DNA of 64,000 nt from Rossellomorea marisflavi (GTDB lineage Bacteria > Bacillota > Bacilli > Bacillales > Bacillaceae_B). Location of the stretch: NCBI RefSeq assembly GCF_001274775.1, contig NZ_LGUE01000004.1, positions 755,024 to 819,023 on the forward strand, in the 5' to 3' direction. Below, piece by piece: positions 26,519 to 34,880 of this stretch. Below the pieces are notes generated by a model that saw nothing but the letters and a program-made list of their open reading frames with translations, had not been told where the DNA came from and did not search any database. Position 1 is the stretch's first letter. The number at the start of each line of letters is the position of its first letter. Position numbers and translations under genes: made by a program.

Positions 26519-27748
26519 TCATTCTATCCCGGTCCTGTGGATTTCATACGTGGCGGGGCTGCTTTCCCGACGGATGGACAGGAGGAGCATGATCGCCGTG
26601 ATGAGCATGATGATAGCACCTGTGCAAACGGCCCACCGGATGGACACGAATTCCGCGCCGATTCCGATTGAAATGGTCATAATCAGTACGAGGGCACCCT
26701 CTGCCAGTCCATAGATGCTCGCGATCCTCCCCATCATCTTCACCGGGATCTTCTCTTGGAAGAACGTCTCAAAGCCGGTGCTTGCAAATGCGAGGGCAAA
26801 GGATAGGAAGGCAAAGCCCGTGGCCGCCCATATCATGGTGTCAGATGACGCATACAGGAGATACCCTGCAGCGACAGCGACTCCCCCACCTCCCATGAGC
26901 TTCATATAGGGCAGGCGATGGGCAAATGCCGTATTTACGATGGAGCCGAGGATGAACCCGGCGCCTGCGATGCTGACCATATATCCATACGTACTGTCGG
27001 ACAGATGGAGCACTTGCTTCGAGAAAGCCGCTTCCAGGGAATCGACGACGGCGGTCATGACAAGAAGGCAACTGAACAGGAAGTAAATGAGCATGATCGG
27101 TGCATGCCGTTTCGTATAGGTGCTCACGAGCTTCCAATCTTCCCGCACTGCCGATAAGGAGAAGCGGCCGATGTCAGCGTCGGCCAGAGCCTCCCGTTCA
27201 AGGTTCGGCAGCAGAAGGGTGATAAGACCCGACCCGCATAGGGCTGCTGCCGTCACGAACAGGGACAAGTGAGGCGTTCCGAGCTGGAAGAGCAAGCCTG
27301 CGATGGCAGGTCCCATGATGAAGGCTCCCGATCCGATGAGTCCTTTCAGGGCATTGAAGCGTTGACGGCTGTCCTTCGGGATCAGCTGGGTCATATACGT
27401 CCTGCTTGCCGGTTCAAACACAGCGCTCATCATATTGATGAAGAACACCACCGCATACATGGCAATGGCCACTGGCATGAGCACCACTACAATAATCGAA
27501 ACAGCGCGTGAAAGATCCAGGATGATCATCAGATTCCGCTTGTTCACCCGGTCGATGAGACTCCCCGACCATGCGTTCACCACCATGCCGGCCGCCGGCT
27601 TCAATAGGTAGAGTAGCACCACGGCCATCGGTGATTGGGTTTCATTGAGGACAATCAGATTCAGGGCGATCAGGTAAATCCAGTCGCCGATATTCGCTAT
27701 GCCGATCCCCGCTAACAGGATGGCTGGGTATTTCCACTTATTCATCAT
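26519..27748 (-). CDS. Major facilitator superfamily transporter under T-box control
   Basis: 409 residues, about 12 membrane segments. N-terminal [20 protein letters not shown] and [19 protein letters not shown] (loop motif A) resemble the enterobactin-exporter/macrolide-efflux (MefA-like) group of MFS proteins. Ribosome site GGGAGGAAG before two adjacent ATGs. The striking point is the T-box leader directly upstream, with what reads as a proline specifier. No terminator is visible between this gene and the proS leader 60 bases on. Substrate unknown; import of proline or a proline-containing compound is only a guess, since the family mostly exports. Confidence 0.8.
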   Translation of the reverse strand: MMNKWKYPAILLAGIGIANIGDWIYLIALNLIVLNETQSPMAVVLLYLLKPAAGMVVNAWSGSLIDRVNKRNLMIILDLSRAVSIIVVVLMPVAIAMYAVVFFINMMSAVFEPASRTYMTQLIPKDSRQRFNALKGLIGSGAFIMGPAIAGLLFQLGTPHLSLFVTAAALCGSGLITLLLPNLEREALADADIGRFSLSAVREDWKLVSTYTKRHAPIMLIYFLFSCLLVMTAVVDSLEAAFSKQVLHLSDSTYGYMVSIAGAGFILGSIVNTAFAHRLPYMKLMGGGGVAVAAGYLLYASSDTMIWAATGFAFLSFALAFASTGFETFFQEKIPVKMMGRIASIYGLAEGALVLIMTISIGIGAEFVSIRWAVCTGAIIMLITAIMLLLSIRRESSPATYEIHRTGIE

Positions 27749-27777
27749 TCTTCCTCCCGCGATTCGTAGTAAAAACG

Positions 27778-28045
27778 AAAAAACCCACCCCCAAGACGTT
27801 TGGTCTTGGGGGCGAGTCTGTCATCGCGGTGCCACCCCAGTTCATCGATATGTCGCCATATCGACCTTTTCGGGTACACGTTTATACCCTAGCTCTATAA
27901 CAGGAGCTCCTGTCACACCATCCCCGGCTGGTTCCGATGCACTGCTCAGAGACTTGGTTCACTCCCGTTCCTCCCTCCCCTTTTCAGCTGCCGGGGCTCT
28001 CTGTCTGAAGGTCATGAAAGCTACTCTTCTCATCATCGCATGTAA
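27778..28045 (-). promoter_or_regulatory. T-box leader, probable proline specifier, ahead of an MFS gene
   Basis: T-box core GGGGTGGCACCGCG (27825-27838 on the minus strand), terminator GCCCCCAAGAC/GTCTTGGGGG then GGGTTTTTTCG (27778-27815), and a stem I region with AGTA. In the specifier loop GTGAA is followed by CCA (27955-27957), then A. The same offset gives the correct Pro codon in the proS leader, so I read this as proline. Confidence 0.85.
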
Positions 28046-28110
28046 TTTCCAGTATCATAGCACGGGTGGAAAAAGAAGTAAACAGTTTTCTCGACTGAAT
28101 CCTTCTCAAT

Positions 28111-28138
28111 AAAAAAAGACAGGTCCTAAGGACACTGC
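28111..28138 (-). terminator. Terminator after the 63-residue gene
   Basis: GTCC/GGAC and CAG/CTG stem with one bulge, then seven T on the minus strand. Confidence 0.6.
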
Positions 28139-28149
28139 CGTTTTCATTA

Positions 28150-28341
28150 TTAGCTACCCATTTTCCTGCGGGTATTGCTTGGCTTTTTCGTTTGCTGACT
28201 CTGCATGCGCTGATTCGAAGCGAGACCATTCTTGCCCTGTTTACCACTTGATTGGGCTTCTTTCTTCTTGGCAAGCTGCTGCTTCATGGCTTCCTGAAGG
28301 CTGATCTTCTTCGGCTCTTTAGACGAATCCTGATTTGTCAT
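28150..28341 (-). CDS. Small basic hydrophilic protein, unknown
   Basis: 63 residues, rich in Lys, Gln, Ser: an amphipathic SLQEAMKQQLAKKKEAQ helix and a QQTKKPSNTRRKMG tail. ATG after AAAAGGAGATTCC, a strong ribosome site, and a terminator follows. Composition is like small spore or stress proteins, but I do not recognise it. Confidence 0.65.
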   Translation of the reverse strand: MTNQDSSKEPKKISLQEAMKQQLAKKKEAQSSGKQGKNGLASNQRMQSQQTKKPSNTRRKMGS

Positions 28342-28431
28342 AATGGAATCTCCTTTTGATTCGGGATGACTCCATTATAATACACGGCGTTCATAATTGG
28401 CACCTGGTATTTCTTTATAAGGAGCCTCCAT

Positions 28432-28458
28432 ATAAAACGGGGCCTCTGAAAGGCCCCT
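28432..28458 (-). terminator. Terminator after the 34-residue gene
   Basis: GGGGCC/GGCCCC stem with 7-base loop, then GTTTTAT on the minus strand. Confidence 0.6.
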
Positions 28459-28471
28459 ATTATGACCGGCT

Positions 28472-28576
28472 TTAATGGTATCCGTTTTGACCATTGGCAG
28501 AGCCGGATGTTTTGTTTTTCGGTTTTTGATTTTGATTTTGCTTGGTGCCACCGTCTTTTTTGGACTTCTTACTCAT
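28472..28576 (-). CDS. Very small Lys/Asn/Gln-rich protein (34 residues)
   Basis: Starts MSKKSKKDGGTKQNQNQ after GGGAGTGAGGAAC. Hydrophilic and without Cys. Such proteins are common among minor spore proteins; the assignment is unproven. A terminator directly after the stop supports a real gene. Confidence 0.5.
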   Translation of the reverse strand: MSKKSKKDGGTKQNQNQKPKNKTSGSANGQNGYH

Positions 28577-28708
28577 GTTCCTCACTCCCTACTGACAAGA
28601 ATGGTGAAACATGCTTAGTATGTCCCTTTCTCTCCATTCAACAGTTGGTAATTTTTCTAGAAAACAAAAGGGACCTTCTTTTTTCAAGAGGTCCCCTTTG
28701 GTTCATGA

Positions 28709-29065
28709 TCAGTTATTCGATTGATTTGAACCGTTAGAGCTATTGCCACCCTTTGCACCGATCTCTTGGTAGAACTCTTTATCATGATTGTCGGATGTGG
28801 CTTGTCCGCCTTTTTCTCCGATGTCTTGGTAGAATTCCTTGCCGTGATTGTTCGAAGTAGCTTCTCCACCTTTGCGTCCAGCTTCTTCGTAGCTCATCTT
28901 ATTATTGTTGTTTTGGTTGCTGCTACTTACGTTCTGGTTGTTACTGTTGTTGCTGTTATTGTTGCTGCTGTTGCTGTTGCTGTTATAACTGTTGTTACTG
29001 TTATTGCTGTTATTACTGTTGTTGCTATTGTTATTATTGTTGCTGTTATTATTATTGTTTGCCAT
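28709..29065 (-). CDS. KGG-repeat (GsiB-like) stress protein with Asn-rich N-terminus
   Basis: 118 residues. Residues 1-55 are almost only Asn and Ser in short NNS steps. Three copies follow of an about 21-residue unit: EEAGRKGGEATSNNHGKEFY, DIGEKGGQATSDNHDKEFY, EIGAKGGNSS. This is the KGG motif of GsiB and plant LEA-like proteins, hydrophilic and linked with desiccation and general stress. Good ribosome site AAAGGAGAGATTTTCCC. A SigB promoter would be expected, but I do not see a clear one. Confidence 0.85.
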   Translation of the reverse strand: MANNNNNSNNNNNSNNSNNSNNSNNSYNSNSNSSNNNSNNSNNQNVSSSNQNNNNKMSYEEAGRKGGEATSNNHGKEFYQDIGEKGGQATSDNHDKEFYQEIGAKGGNSSNGSNQSNN

Positions 29066-29487
29066 GGGAAAATCTCTCCTTTTAGGTAATATTTATTTTA
29101 CTGATCAGGTTTTGTATCCGGTTTCAATCTACTTGATATCTCTGTGAGATAAAGTGCTGTGTCCTGTGATTTGCCGACTTTTTCCGATTCTTGATACATT
29201 CATGTTTTACCGACTGTGCGTAAGTTGAACTGGAACTAATTGCTTTGTTTTAGTGAAGATCTGCACCCACCATAAAAATAATTACATATTTTCAATTTCC
29301 TCCCTTCTTTGTAGGTTACATTTGCTTATTTACCATCATTTTGGAAAGATAAACATCCGAAAATGCAGCTATTTTTCTGTATTTTCCACCAACCTTAGAG
29401 CGGCAGTGTTTTGCGAATGAAAAGTTTTTTTTCCCTTTAAACGCGGTTTTGTCTCTTAACAAAATACCTCTTTTTTATGCAACGAAC
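29066..29487. other. Intergenic stretch without a gene
   Basis: About 420 bases, AT-rich. It should contain the promoter of the KGG-repeat gene, but I see no clear element and no coding frame. Confidence 0.5.
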
Positions 29488-29540
29488 AAAAAAAGAAGCA
29501 CCCGCTGAGTCATCGACTCAGGAGGTGCCTTCATTTTTTT
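29488..29540. terminator. Strong terminator after the cstA-like gene
   Basis: AAGCACC-CG-CTGAGT pairs with ACTCAG-GA-GGTGCCTT; A-run on one side and T-run on the other. Confidence 0.85.
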
Positions 29541-29547
29541 TGCGATG

Positions 29548-30993
29548 TTACGATGCAGCTGGGACCTTTTCATCTACTTCAATTTCGACTCCCCCGGCCA
29601 GCCGTTTTCTTAATGTGTAGGCAAAAGCGACGATGGCTGCTGCCGTGACTAGCCCTGCCCCCATGTAAGAAAGGTTCATGGGAAGACCGAATCCGATCGG
29701 GGCATTAAGAATGTACGTGAAGGTCACCATGGTCATGAAGATGGCTGGCAGGGTGGCAACCCAGTGCGGTTTCCGCTGCAAGCCGAGGTACATGGCTCCG
29801 ACCCAAAGGGCAATCATGGCTGTCGATTGGTTGGCCCATGAGAAATATCTCCATAGGATGTTAAAATCGATCTGGGTCAGGGCGATGGAAACAACGAATA
29901 ACGGCAGTGCAATCCAGAGTCGGTTCGTGATCTTAAGCTGTTTGACGTTAATATAGTCTGCAATGATCATCCTCGCACTTCTGAAAGATGTATCGCCAGA
30001 CGTGATGGGCAGTACGATGACACCAAGAATGGCAAGGGTCCCACCAATGGATCCGAGCATGAGCATGGAGACCTCGCTGACAACTCCAGCTGGACCTGAT
30101 TCAGCCAGGATGCTGTTCAACTCACCGGCCGGGAAGATGCTCATGGCAGCCGCAGCCCAAATCATGGCGATGATGGCTTCGAGGATCATCATACCGTAAA
30201 AAATCTTTCGCCCATTTTTCTCATTTTTTGTCGTCCTGGAAATGATCGGGGACTGGGTGGCATGGAACCCAGACAGTGCTCCGCATGAGATGGTCAGAAA
30301 CAGAAGCGGAAATATCGGAATCTGGTCGGGATGAAGATTGGCTAAGGTGATCTCAGGAATATCGGCCCCTGTCACGATGAGCCCACCACCGATCCCGACT
30401 GCGCTGATTAATAGCAGTGCGCCGAATAGCGGGTAGACCTTGCCTATGATTTTATCAACAGGTAATAGGGTGGCTGCGATATAATACACGAAGATCGCTC
30501 CGATGATCACGCCAAGGGAAATCCATGCCGGTGTCAAATCGGCAATCAAGGCAGCCGGGGCCGTCACGAACACGGTCCCAACAAGCAATAAGAGCAGGAC
30601 GGAAAAGGCGTTCACCACATGCTTCATGGTTTTCCCAAGGAAACGTCCTGCCAGCTGCGGAAGATGAGCCCCTCCGTTCCGGATCGAGATCATACCTGTG
30701 AGATAATCGTGGACGGCTCCGGCAAAGATCGAGCCGAGTACAATCCACAGGAAAGCGACAGGACCATAAAGCGCCCCCATGATGGGACCGAAGATTGGTC
30801 CTACTCCTGCGATGTTCAAAAGCTGAATCATGGAATTCTTCCATGTTCCCATGGGTACATAATCGACATCATCTTTTTTGGCATAGGCCGGTGTCGGGCG
30901 CTGTTCCTTCACACCAAATAATTTTTCAATAAACTTCCCGTACGTGAAATAACCGATGATCAAAATGATGATCGATACAATGAATGTGATCAT
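29548..30993 (-). CDS. cstA: CstA-family carbon starvation transporter
   Basis: 481 residues with many membrane segments. Diagnostic blocks: NIAGVGPIFGPIMGALYGPVA near residue 60, FAGAVHDYLTGMISIRNGG near residue 90, SGFHATQSPIISRTTKNE near residue 246, ITSGDTSFRSARMIIADY near residue 332. It is of the shorter type than E. coli CstA (about 700 residues). CstA proteins take up pyruvate or peptides under carbon limitation. A perfect cre site just upstream fits carbon-catabolite control. Confidence 0.9.
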   Translation of the reverse strand: MITFIVSIIILIIGYFTYGKFIEKLFGVKEQRPTPAYAKKDDVDYVPMGTWKNSMIQLLNIAGVGPIFGPIMGALYGPVAFLWIVLGSIFAGAVHDYLTGMISIRNGGAHLPQLAGRFLGKTMKHVVNAFSVLLLLLVGTVFVTAPAALIADLTPAWISLGVIIGAIFVYYIAATLLPVDKIIGKVYPLFGALLLISAVGIGGGLIVTGADIPEITLANLHPDQIPIFPLLFLTISCGALSGFHATQSPIISRTTKNEKNGRKIFYGMMILEAIIAMIWAAAAMSIFPAGELNSILAESGPAGVVSEVSMLMLGSIGGTLAILGVIVLPITSGDTSFRSARMIIADYINVKQLKITNRLWIALPLFVVSIALTQIDFNILWRYFSWANQSTAMIALWVGAMYLGLQRKPHWVATLPAIFMTMVTFTYILNAPIGFGLPMNLSYMGAGLVTAAAIVAFAYTLRKRLAGGVEIEVDEKVPAAS

Positions 30994-31014
30994 CCGCTCA
31001 ACTCCCCTCTAAAA

Positions 31015-31029
31015 TGAATACGTTTTCAT
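31015..31029 (-). promoter_or_regulatory. cre site (CcpA operator) upstream of cstA
   Basis: Minus strand ATGAAAACGTATTCA fits WTGNAANCGNWNNCW fully; it lies 22 bases before the start codon. Confidence 0.8.
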
Positions 31030-31099
31030 TTTATCAGAGATTTCTTTTCTCCACTCCTCCTTCTTTATTTTCAGGACATAGTACCCAGTTCTCAAATAG

Positions 31100-31130
31100 A
31101 AAAAAAGCCCCTCTTGGTGACGGGGCTTCT
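31100..31130 (-). terminator. Terminator after the YihY gene
   Basis: AAGCCCC/GGGGCTT stem followed by TTTTTT on the minus strand. Confidence 0.75.
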
Positions 31131-31136
31131 TGGCGT

Positions 31137-31970
31137 TCAGCAGGCAGCATTGTCCTTCTTGGTTCTCATGGCATTGATCTCTCCACCGATCATGATGATG
31201 ATCCCGGTGAGATAGAACCAGATCATCAGGACGATGATTCCCCCGATGCTTCCATATGTGGCAGAATAGTTGCCGAAGTTCCCCACATAGAAGGAGAAGG
31301 CAAGTGAGGCCAATACCCATCCGATTGTTGCAAAGATGGCACCAGGCAAGGCACTCAGGCACTTGATCTTCATATTTGGGGCAAAATAGTACAAGACCAT
31401 GAAAATGACGAAGAGGATGAGGGGACTGATTGCCCAGCGAATCCCGCTCCATAGGGTGAGGAACTGATCCGAAAATCCGAATTGCGAGAAAAGGAACAAG
31501 CCGATCTGCTTCCCGAACACGGGGAGAAGAAGTGCAACAACAAAGACCAGGATCATCCCGAGTGTAAGGGCAACGGATGTCAGGCGCTGAACGATGAATG
31601 ATCTTGTTTCTTCAATGTCGTACGCACGATTCAAGCTCTTCACAATGGCATTCATTCCGTTGGATGCCGACCAGATTGTTGCAATGATACTGATGGATAG
31701 CAATCCCGAGTTACGGTTCGACATGACATCTGAAAGGGTTCCTTCAATCATTTTAAGCGTTTCCCCTGGCGCATAGTCTCTTACCACCCCGAGCAGGTCT
31801 TCCTGCTGTACAGGTAAATAGGGTAGGAGCGTGACGACAAATATGAGCAACGGGAAAAGTGACAGGAGAAAGTAATAGGCAATCTGAGCTGCCAAGCCTG
31901 TCACATCATTGGCGCTGATCTGTTGAAACAGGCCCTTGGAATACTCTTTTACCTCTTTCTTTCGAGCCAT
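31137..31970 (-). CDS. yfkH: YihY/BrkB-family inner membrane protein (YfkH-like)
   Basis: 277 residues. Typical family features: ANDVTGLAAQIAYYFLLSLFPLLIF near residue 20, IWSASNGMNAIVKSLNRAYD near residue 120, and several membrane segments up to FYLTGIIIMIGGEINA. Function in bacteria is not known, despite old ribonuclease BN naming. It follows a YtxH-like gene by 21 bases and is near yfkK and yfkM homologues, as in B. subtilis. Confidence 0.88.
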   Translation of the reverse strand: MARKKEVKEYSKGLFQQISANDVTGLAAQIAYYFLLSLFPLLIFVVTLLPYLPVQQEDLLGVVRDYAPGETLKMIEGTLSDVMSNRNSGLLSISIIATIWSASNGMNAIVKSLNRAYDIEETRSFIVQRLTSVALTLGMILVFVVALLLPVFGKQIGLFLFSQFGFSDQFLTLWSGIRWAISPLILFVIFMVLYYFAPNMKIKCLSALPGAIFATIGWVLASLAFSFYVGNFGNYSATYGSIGGIIVLMIWFYLTGIIIMIGGEINAMRTKKDNAAC

Positions 31971-31991
31971 GTGCTCACCTCATTCCATTCA

Positions 31992-32396
31992 TTAATACCC
32001 TTTGAATGAAGAATCGATGGGTTGATCCCCATCCTCCAGTTCGTTGGGTGCTTCCTTGAACGCGTCCTTATAGGCTTCAGTAGAGTCTTCGAACGTTTCT
32101 TTTGTTTCTTCAATCAGGTCTTTCACCTGAGGGGTCATCCCCTTCAATTCATCCACCTTTTCACTGATGAAGCGGAAATCCCGGGTGACCTGATCCGCCG
32201 TGACGGACAATTTTTCGTACACTTCCTTTGAAGCTTCGACCAATTGTTTCGGATCTTTTGCATAAGTGGAGATGTAGCTGCTTCCATTCTTGAGTGAAGC
32301 CCCCACTTCCCTGCGGGTTGTTTTGTCCAAAAGGGATAATAATCCCCCGGCAACCGCCCCTAAGAGTACACCCTGGAAGAATTTATTTTTACCCAT
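31992..32396 (-). CDS. YtxH-domain general-stress-like protein
   Basis: 134 residues. A glycine-rich membrane segment FFQGVLLGAVAGGLLSLL at the N-terminus, then DKTTRREVGASLK and a long, charged, probably helical or coiled tail. This is the YtxH layout. Cotranscribed with the YihY gene. The position matches B. subtilis yfkI, but I cannot show orthology. Confidence 0.7.
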   Translation of the reverse strand: MGKNKFFQGVLLGAVAGGLLSLLDKTTRREVGASLKNGSSYISTYAKDPKQLVEASKEVYEKLSVTADQVTRDFRFISEKVDELKGMTPQVKDLIEETKETFEDSTEAYKDAFKEAPNELEDGDQPIDSSFKGY

Positions 32397-32588
32397 ATGT
32401 ATGACCCTCTTTCCTAATTAATTGAGAACGTTCAAGGAACTTATCCTTTACTTTCCCATTCCTTAATAGTGTAAAACATTCCCGTGAAAAAATCCTCTGA
32501 ATATGATTCTATTCCCCCTGTGTTGACAGGTGCCGCGAATCATGGAAAGATAAGCTTAGTGATTTTACGAGGAAAGGGTGCTGATCAA

Positions 32589-32810
32589 ATGGATCTGACA
32601 CAGAATACGGCTGAGAACATCGATTATATGGTAACCGCCATCAAGGAGAAATTGAACGTCGTCAATGCAGGTGCCATCAAGTCTGAGGACTTCAATGAAC
32701 AAATGTATGAAGATCTTCAGGACCTCTATGAAATGGTCATTAAAAAAGATCGCTTCAGTCCGAGCGAAATGAATGCCATCATCGATGAACTGAGAAGCCT
32801 GCGCAAATAA
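32589..32810 (+). CDS. yfkK: DUF1128 protein YfkK
   Basis: 73 residues from an ATG at 32589 with GGAAAGGGTG upstream. Sequence DYMVTAIKEKLNVVNAGAI and YEDLQDLYEMVIKKDRFSPSEMNAIIDELR is that of DUF1128. Soluble, helical, function unknown. Confidence 0.88.
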   Translation: MDLTQNTAENIDYMVTAIKEKLNVVNAGAIKSEDFNEQMYEDLQDLYEMVIKKDRFSPSEMNAIIDELRSLRK

Positions 32811-32816
32811 TGAAGA

Positions 32817-32864
32817 AAGGGGGCGTCCCCGGGCAGTAGCCCGGGGGACGCCCCCTTTTCATTC
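32817..32864. terminator. Very strong bidirectional terminator
   Basis: GGGGGCGTCCCCGGGC and GCCCGGGGGACGCCCCC form a GC-rich stem of 16 bp or more around AGTA, then TTTTC. Confidence 0.9.
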
Positions 32865-32874
32865 ATTTAACCCA

Positions 32875-33387
32875 TTATTTCAATAATGCAAGTGCCTCAC
32901 GGTTGAAGGCAGGGATATCATCTGGTGTACGGCTCGTCACAAGCTGGTTGCCGCAAACAACGACTTCCTTGTCATCGAAATTAGCTCCTGCGTACTCCAT
33001 ATCCACCTTGATGGACTTGAATCCAGTAGCTTTTCTGCCTTCCAGTGCCTTCGCTGTGATCAACAATTGAGGTCCGTGACAAATGGCAAAGACAGGTTTT
33101 TTCTCATCCATGAAATGCTTGGTGAATGTCACAAAACGATCGTCTGCACGAAGCTGATCTGGTGAGAATCCTCCAGGAAGAAGAAGCGCATCAAAATCGG
33201 CCGGATTGACATCATCAATTCCCTGGTCAATGGTTACGCTGGCGTCTCCCTGCTTCCCTTTGACCGTTTTCCCTTTTTCCGATTCAATGGTCACGACTTC
33301 ATGGCCTGCTTCCTTGAATGCTTTTTCCGGATCTGTAAATTCCACATCTTCGAACATATCGGTGATTAATGTTGCGATTTTAGCCAT
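32875..33387 (-). CDS. yfkM: DJ-1/PfpI-family protein YfkM (general stress protein 18-like)
   Basis: 170 residues from an ATG at 33387 preceded by AGGAG. Nucleophile Cys in the elbow FAICHGPQLLI near residue 100, and the acidic partner in MFEDVEFTDPEKAF near residue 10. Family members act as deglycases or proteases of glyoxal-damaged proteins; activity here is inferred. In B. subtilis yfkM belongs to the general stress response. Confidence 0.88.
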   Translation of the reverse strand: MAKIATLITDMFEDVEFTDPEKAFKEAGHEVVTIESEKGKTVKGKQGDASVTIDQGIDDVNPADFDALLLPGGFSPDQLRADDRFVTFTKHFMDEKKPVFAICHGPQLLITAKALEGRKATGFKSIKVDMEYAGANFDDKEVVVCGNQLVTSRTPDDIPAFNREALALLK

Positions 33388-33466
33388 ACAATCAAACACT
33401 CCTATTTTAGAATAATGTTGGTAATGGTATATGTTTACCCGGTGCAGGCTCCCTTAAACGTCCTTA

Positions 33467-34768
33467 TTACTTTCGCGAGAATTGGGAGAAAATCGTATTG
33501 CTCTGGACTTTATACACATCTTTCCTGCAGATTGCATTGATGATCCGCATATTCCTCTCGACGGAAAGTCCCAGGTTCGTGGCACTCGATCCATGTGAAT
33601 GCTCCAGATTCGTCACCGTAAAGAAGTAGTGATCACGTTCTGGTTTCTCCTTGAATTGAAGCTGATAATCACGGGAGACTTTGAATTTCTTCTCATCTTC
33701 CCACACTATTTTGTCCTCGAATTCTTCAAAAAACCATTCGGGAATATTTGGCTTATATCCAGTAGCGAGGACCACCTTGTCCGCTGTATGCGTAAATGAG
33801 TCTTCTTCCTGCCATTGTTCGCAGCTGAGTTCATACTTCCCGTCGATTTCTCGGATTTCCTTTACCTCAGTAAGGGGCTGGATCGTGATATTCAACGGAT
33901 CACCGCTCGATGAATGGTGGTAAAGAACCTTGTAGATCGCGTCCAGGGTTTCCTGATCGATGCCGTTTCTTAGGCGATCCAAGGTGCCGAGTGCCTTTTC
34001 CCGGTCTTCGAATGATAAACCGTGGAAGTAATCCACATAGTCCGGTGCCAGGAGCTCCTGCCCGAGCTTTGACGCTTCAAGCTGGAGGATCCCTTCGGAA
34101 CGAGTGAACCAATGAAGCTCGTATTCATGGTGCCGCTTTTCTTTCAAAAGATCATAGAAAACTTCCGCTGCACTTTGACCCGAGCCGATGACCGTGATGG
34201 ATTTCCCTTTCATGGTCGATTCCTTATGGAATAAATACTTGCTCGTATGGTGGACATCTTCCTCAGGCAAATCCTCCATCCCCTTAAGGATAAGGGGCTT
34301 GCTTCCCGTACCGAGGACCACATGATCGGCTTCGTAGATTTCCGTCGCCCCCGTGGTCCGGTTCCTCACATTCACGCGATAGCCGTCCTCTATTTCCTCT
34401 ACACCCGTCACTTCGCTGTTGAATTGGCAGGTCGGCAGCTGTCCTGCCACCCAGCGGGCGTAATCGTTGTATTCCTGCCTCGGCATCTCGAATGTCTGGA
34501 AGAAGAAAAATTTATACAAACGGTTATGAGTATGTAAATAGTTCAGATAGCTGAATTTACTTTGAGGATTTGCGAAGGTCACGAGGTCCGCGATGAACGG
34601 TACCTGTAGATCCGTCAAATCGATGAGCATGCCTGGATGCCACATGAATTCAGGAGTTTGATCGAAAAATCTCACCTCGAGATCCGTCCTTTCTTCCATT
34701 AAAGCAGCCAATCCGAGATTATAAGGACCGATGCCGATTCCGACACAGTCCAATCGTTGTTTCACCAC
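33467..34768 (-). CDS. L-lysine/ornithine N-monooxygenase family protein (SidA/IucD/PvdA)
   Basis: 433 residues from a GTG with AGGAGG upstream. FAD site GIGIGPYNLGLA (residues 10-21), NADPH site VIGSGQSAAEVF near residue 200, and ATGYKPNIPEW near residue 345, the standard marks of flavin N-hydroxylases that make hydroxamate siderophore precursors. No other siderophore synthesis gene is next to it. The nearest iron gene set is the yclNOPQ importer 8 kb away. Substrate could be lysine, ornithine or a diamine. Confidence 0.85.
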   Translation of the reverse strand: MVKQRLDCVGIGIGPYNLGLAALMEERTDLEVRFFDQTPEFMWHPGMLIDLTDLQVPFIADLVTFANPQSKFSYLNYLHTHNRLYKFFFFQTFEMPRQEYNDYARWVAGQLPTCQFNSEVTGVEEIEDGYRVNVRNRTTGATEIYEADHVVLGTGSKPLILKGMEDLPEEDVHHTSKYLFHKESTMKGKSITVIGSGQSAAEVFYDLLKEKRHHEYELHWFTRSEGILQLEASKLGQELLAPDYVDYFHGLSFEDREKALGTLDRLRNGIDQETLDAIYKVLYHHSSSGDPLNITIQPLTEVKEIREIDGKYELSCEQWQEEDSFTHTADKVVLATGYKPNIPEWFFEEFEDKIVWEDEKKFKVSRDYQLQFKEKPERDHYFFTVTNLEHSHGSSATNLGLSVERNMRIINAICRKDVYKVQSNTIFSQFSRK

Positions 34769-34849
34769 AAGCTATTCCTCCTTTTCTCTCTTTTCCTTAT
34801 TTTTACCCATAAACATGCCACCACTACCCTGTTTTCAATAAATCCCCTC

Positions 34850-34880
34850 AAAAAAAAACCGATCCAGGGGATCAGCTTTT
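34850..34880 (-). terminator. Terminator after the monooxygenase-methyltransferase pair
   Basis: AGCTGATCC/GGATCGGTT stem (with G-U pairs) and a run of eight T on the minus strand; it overlaps the stop codon of the methyltransferase. Confidence 0.75.

Noticed and set aside
28766..29089. 107-codon very hydrophobic plus-strand frame
   Set aside because: It is the complement of the Asn/Ser tract; Val/Ile runs arise from the codon repeats.
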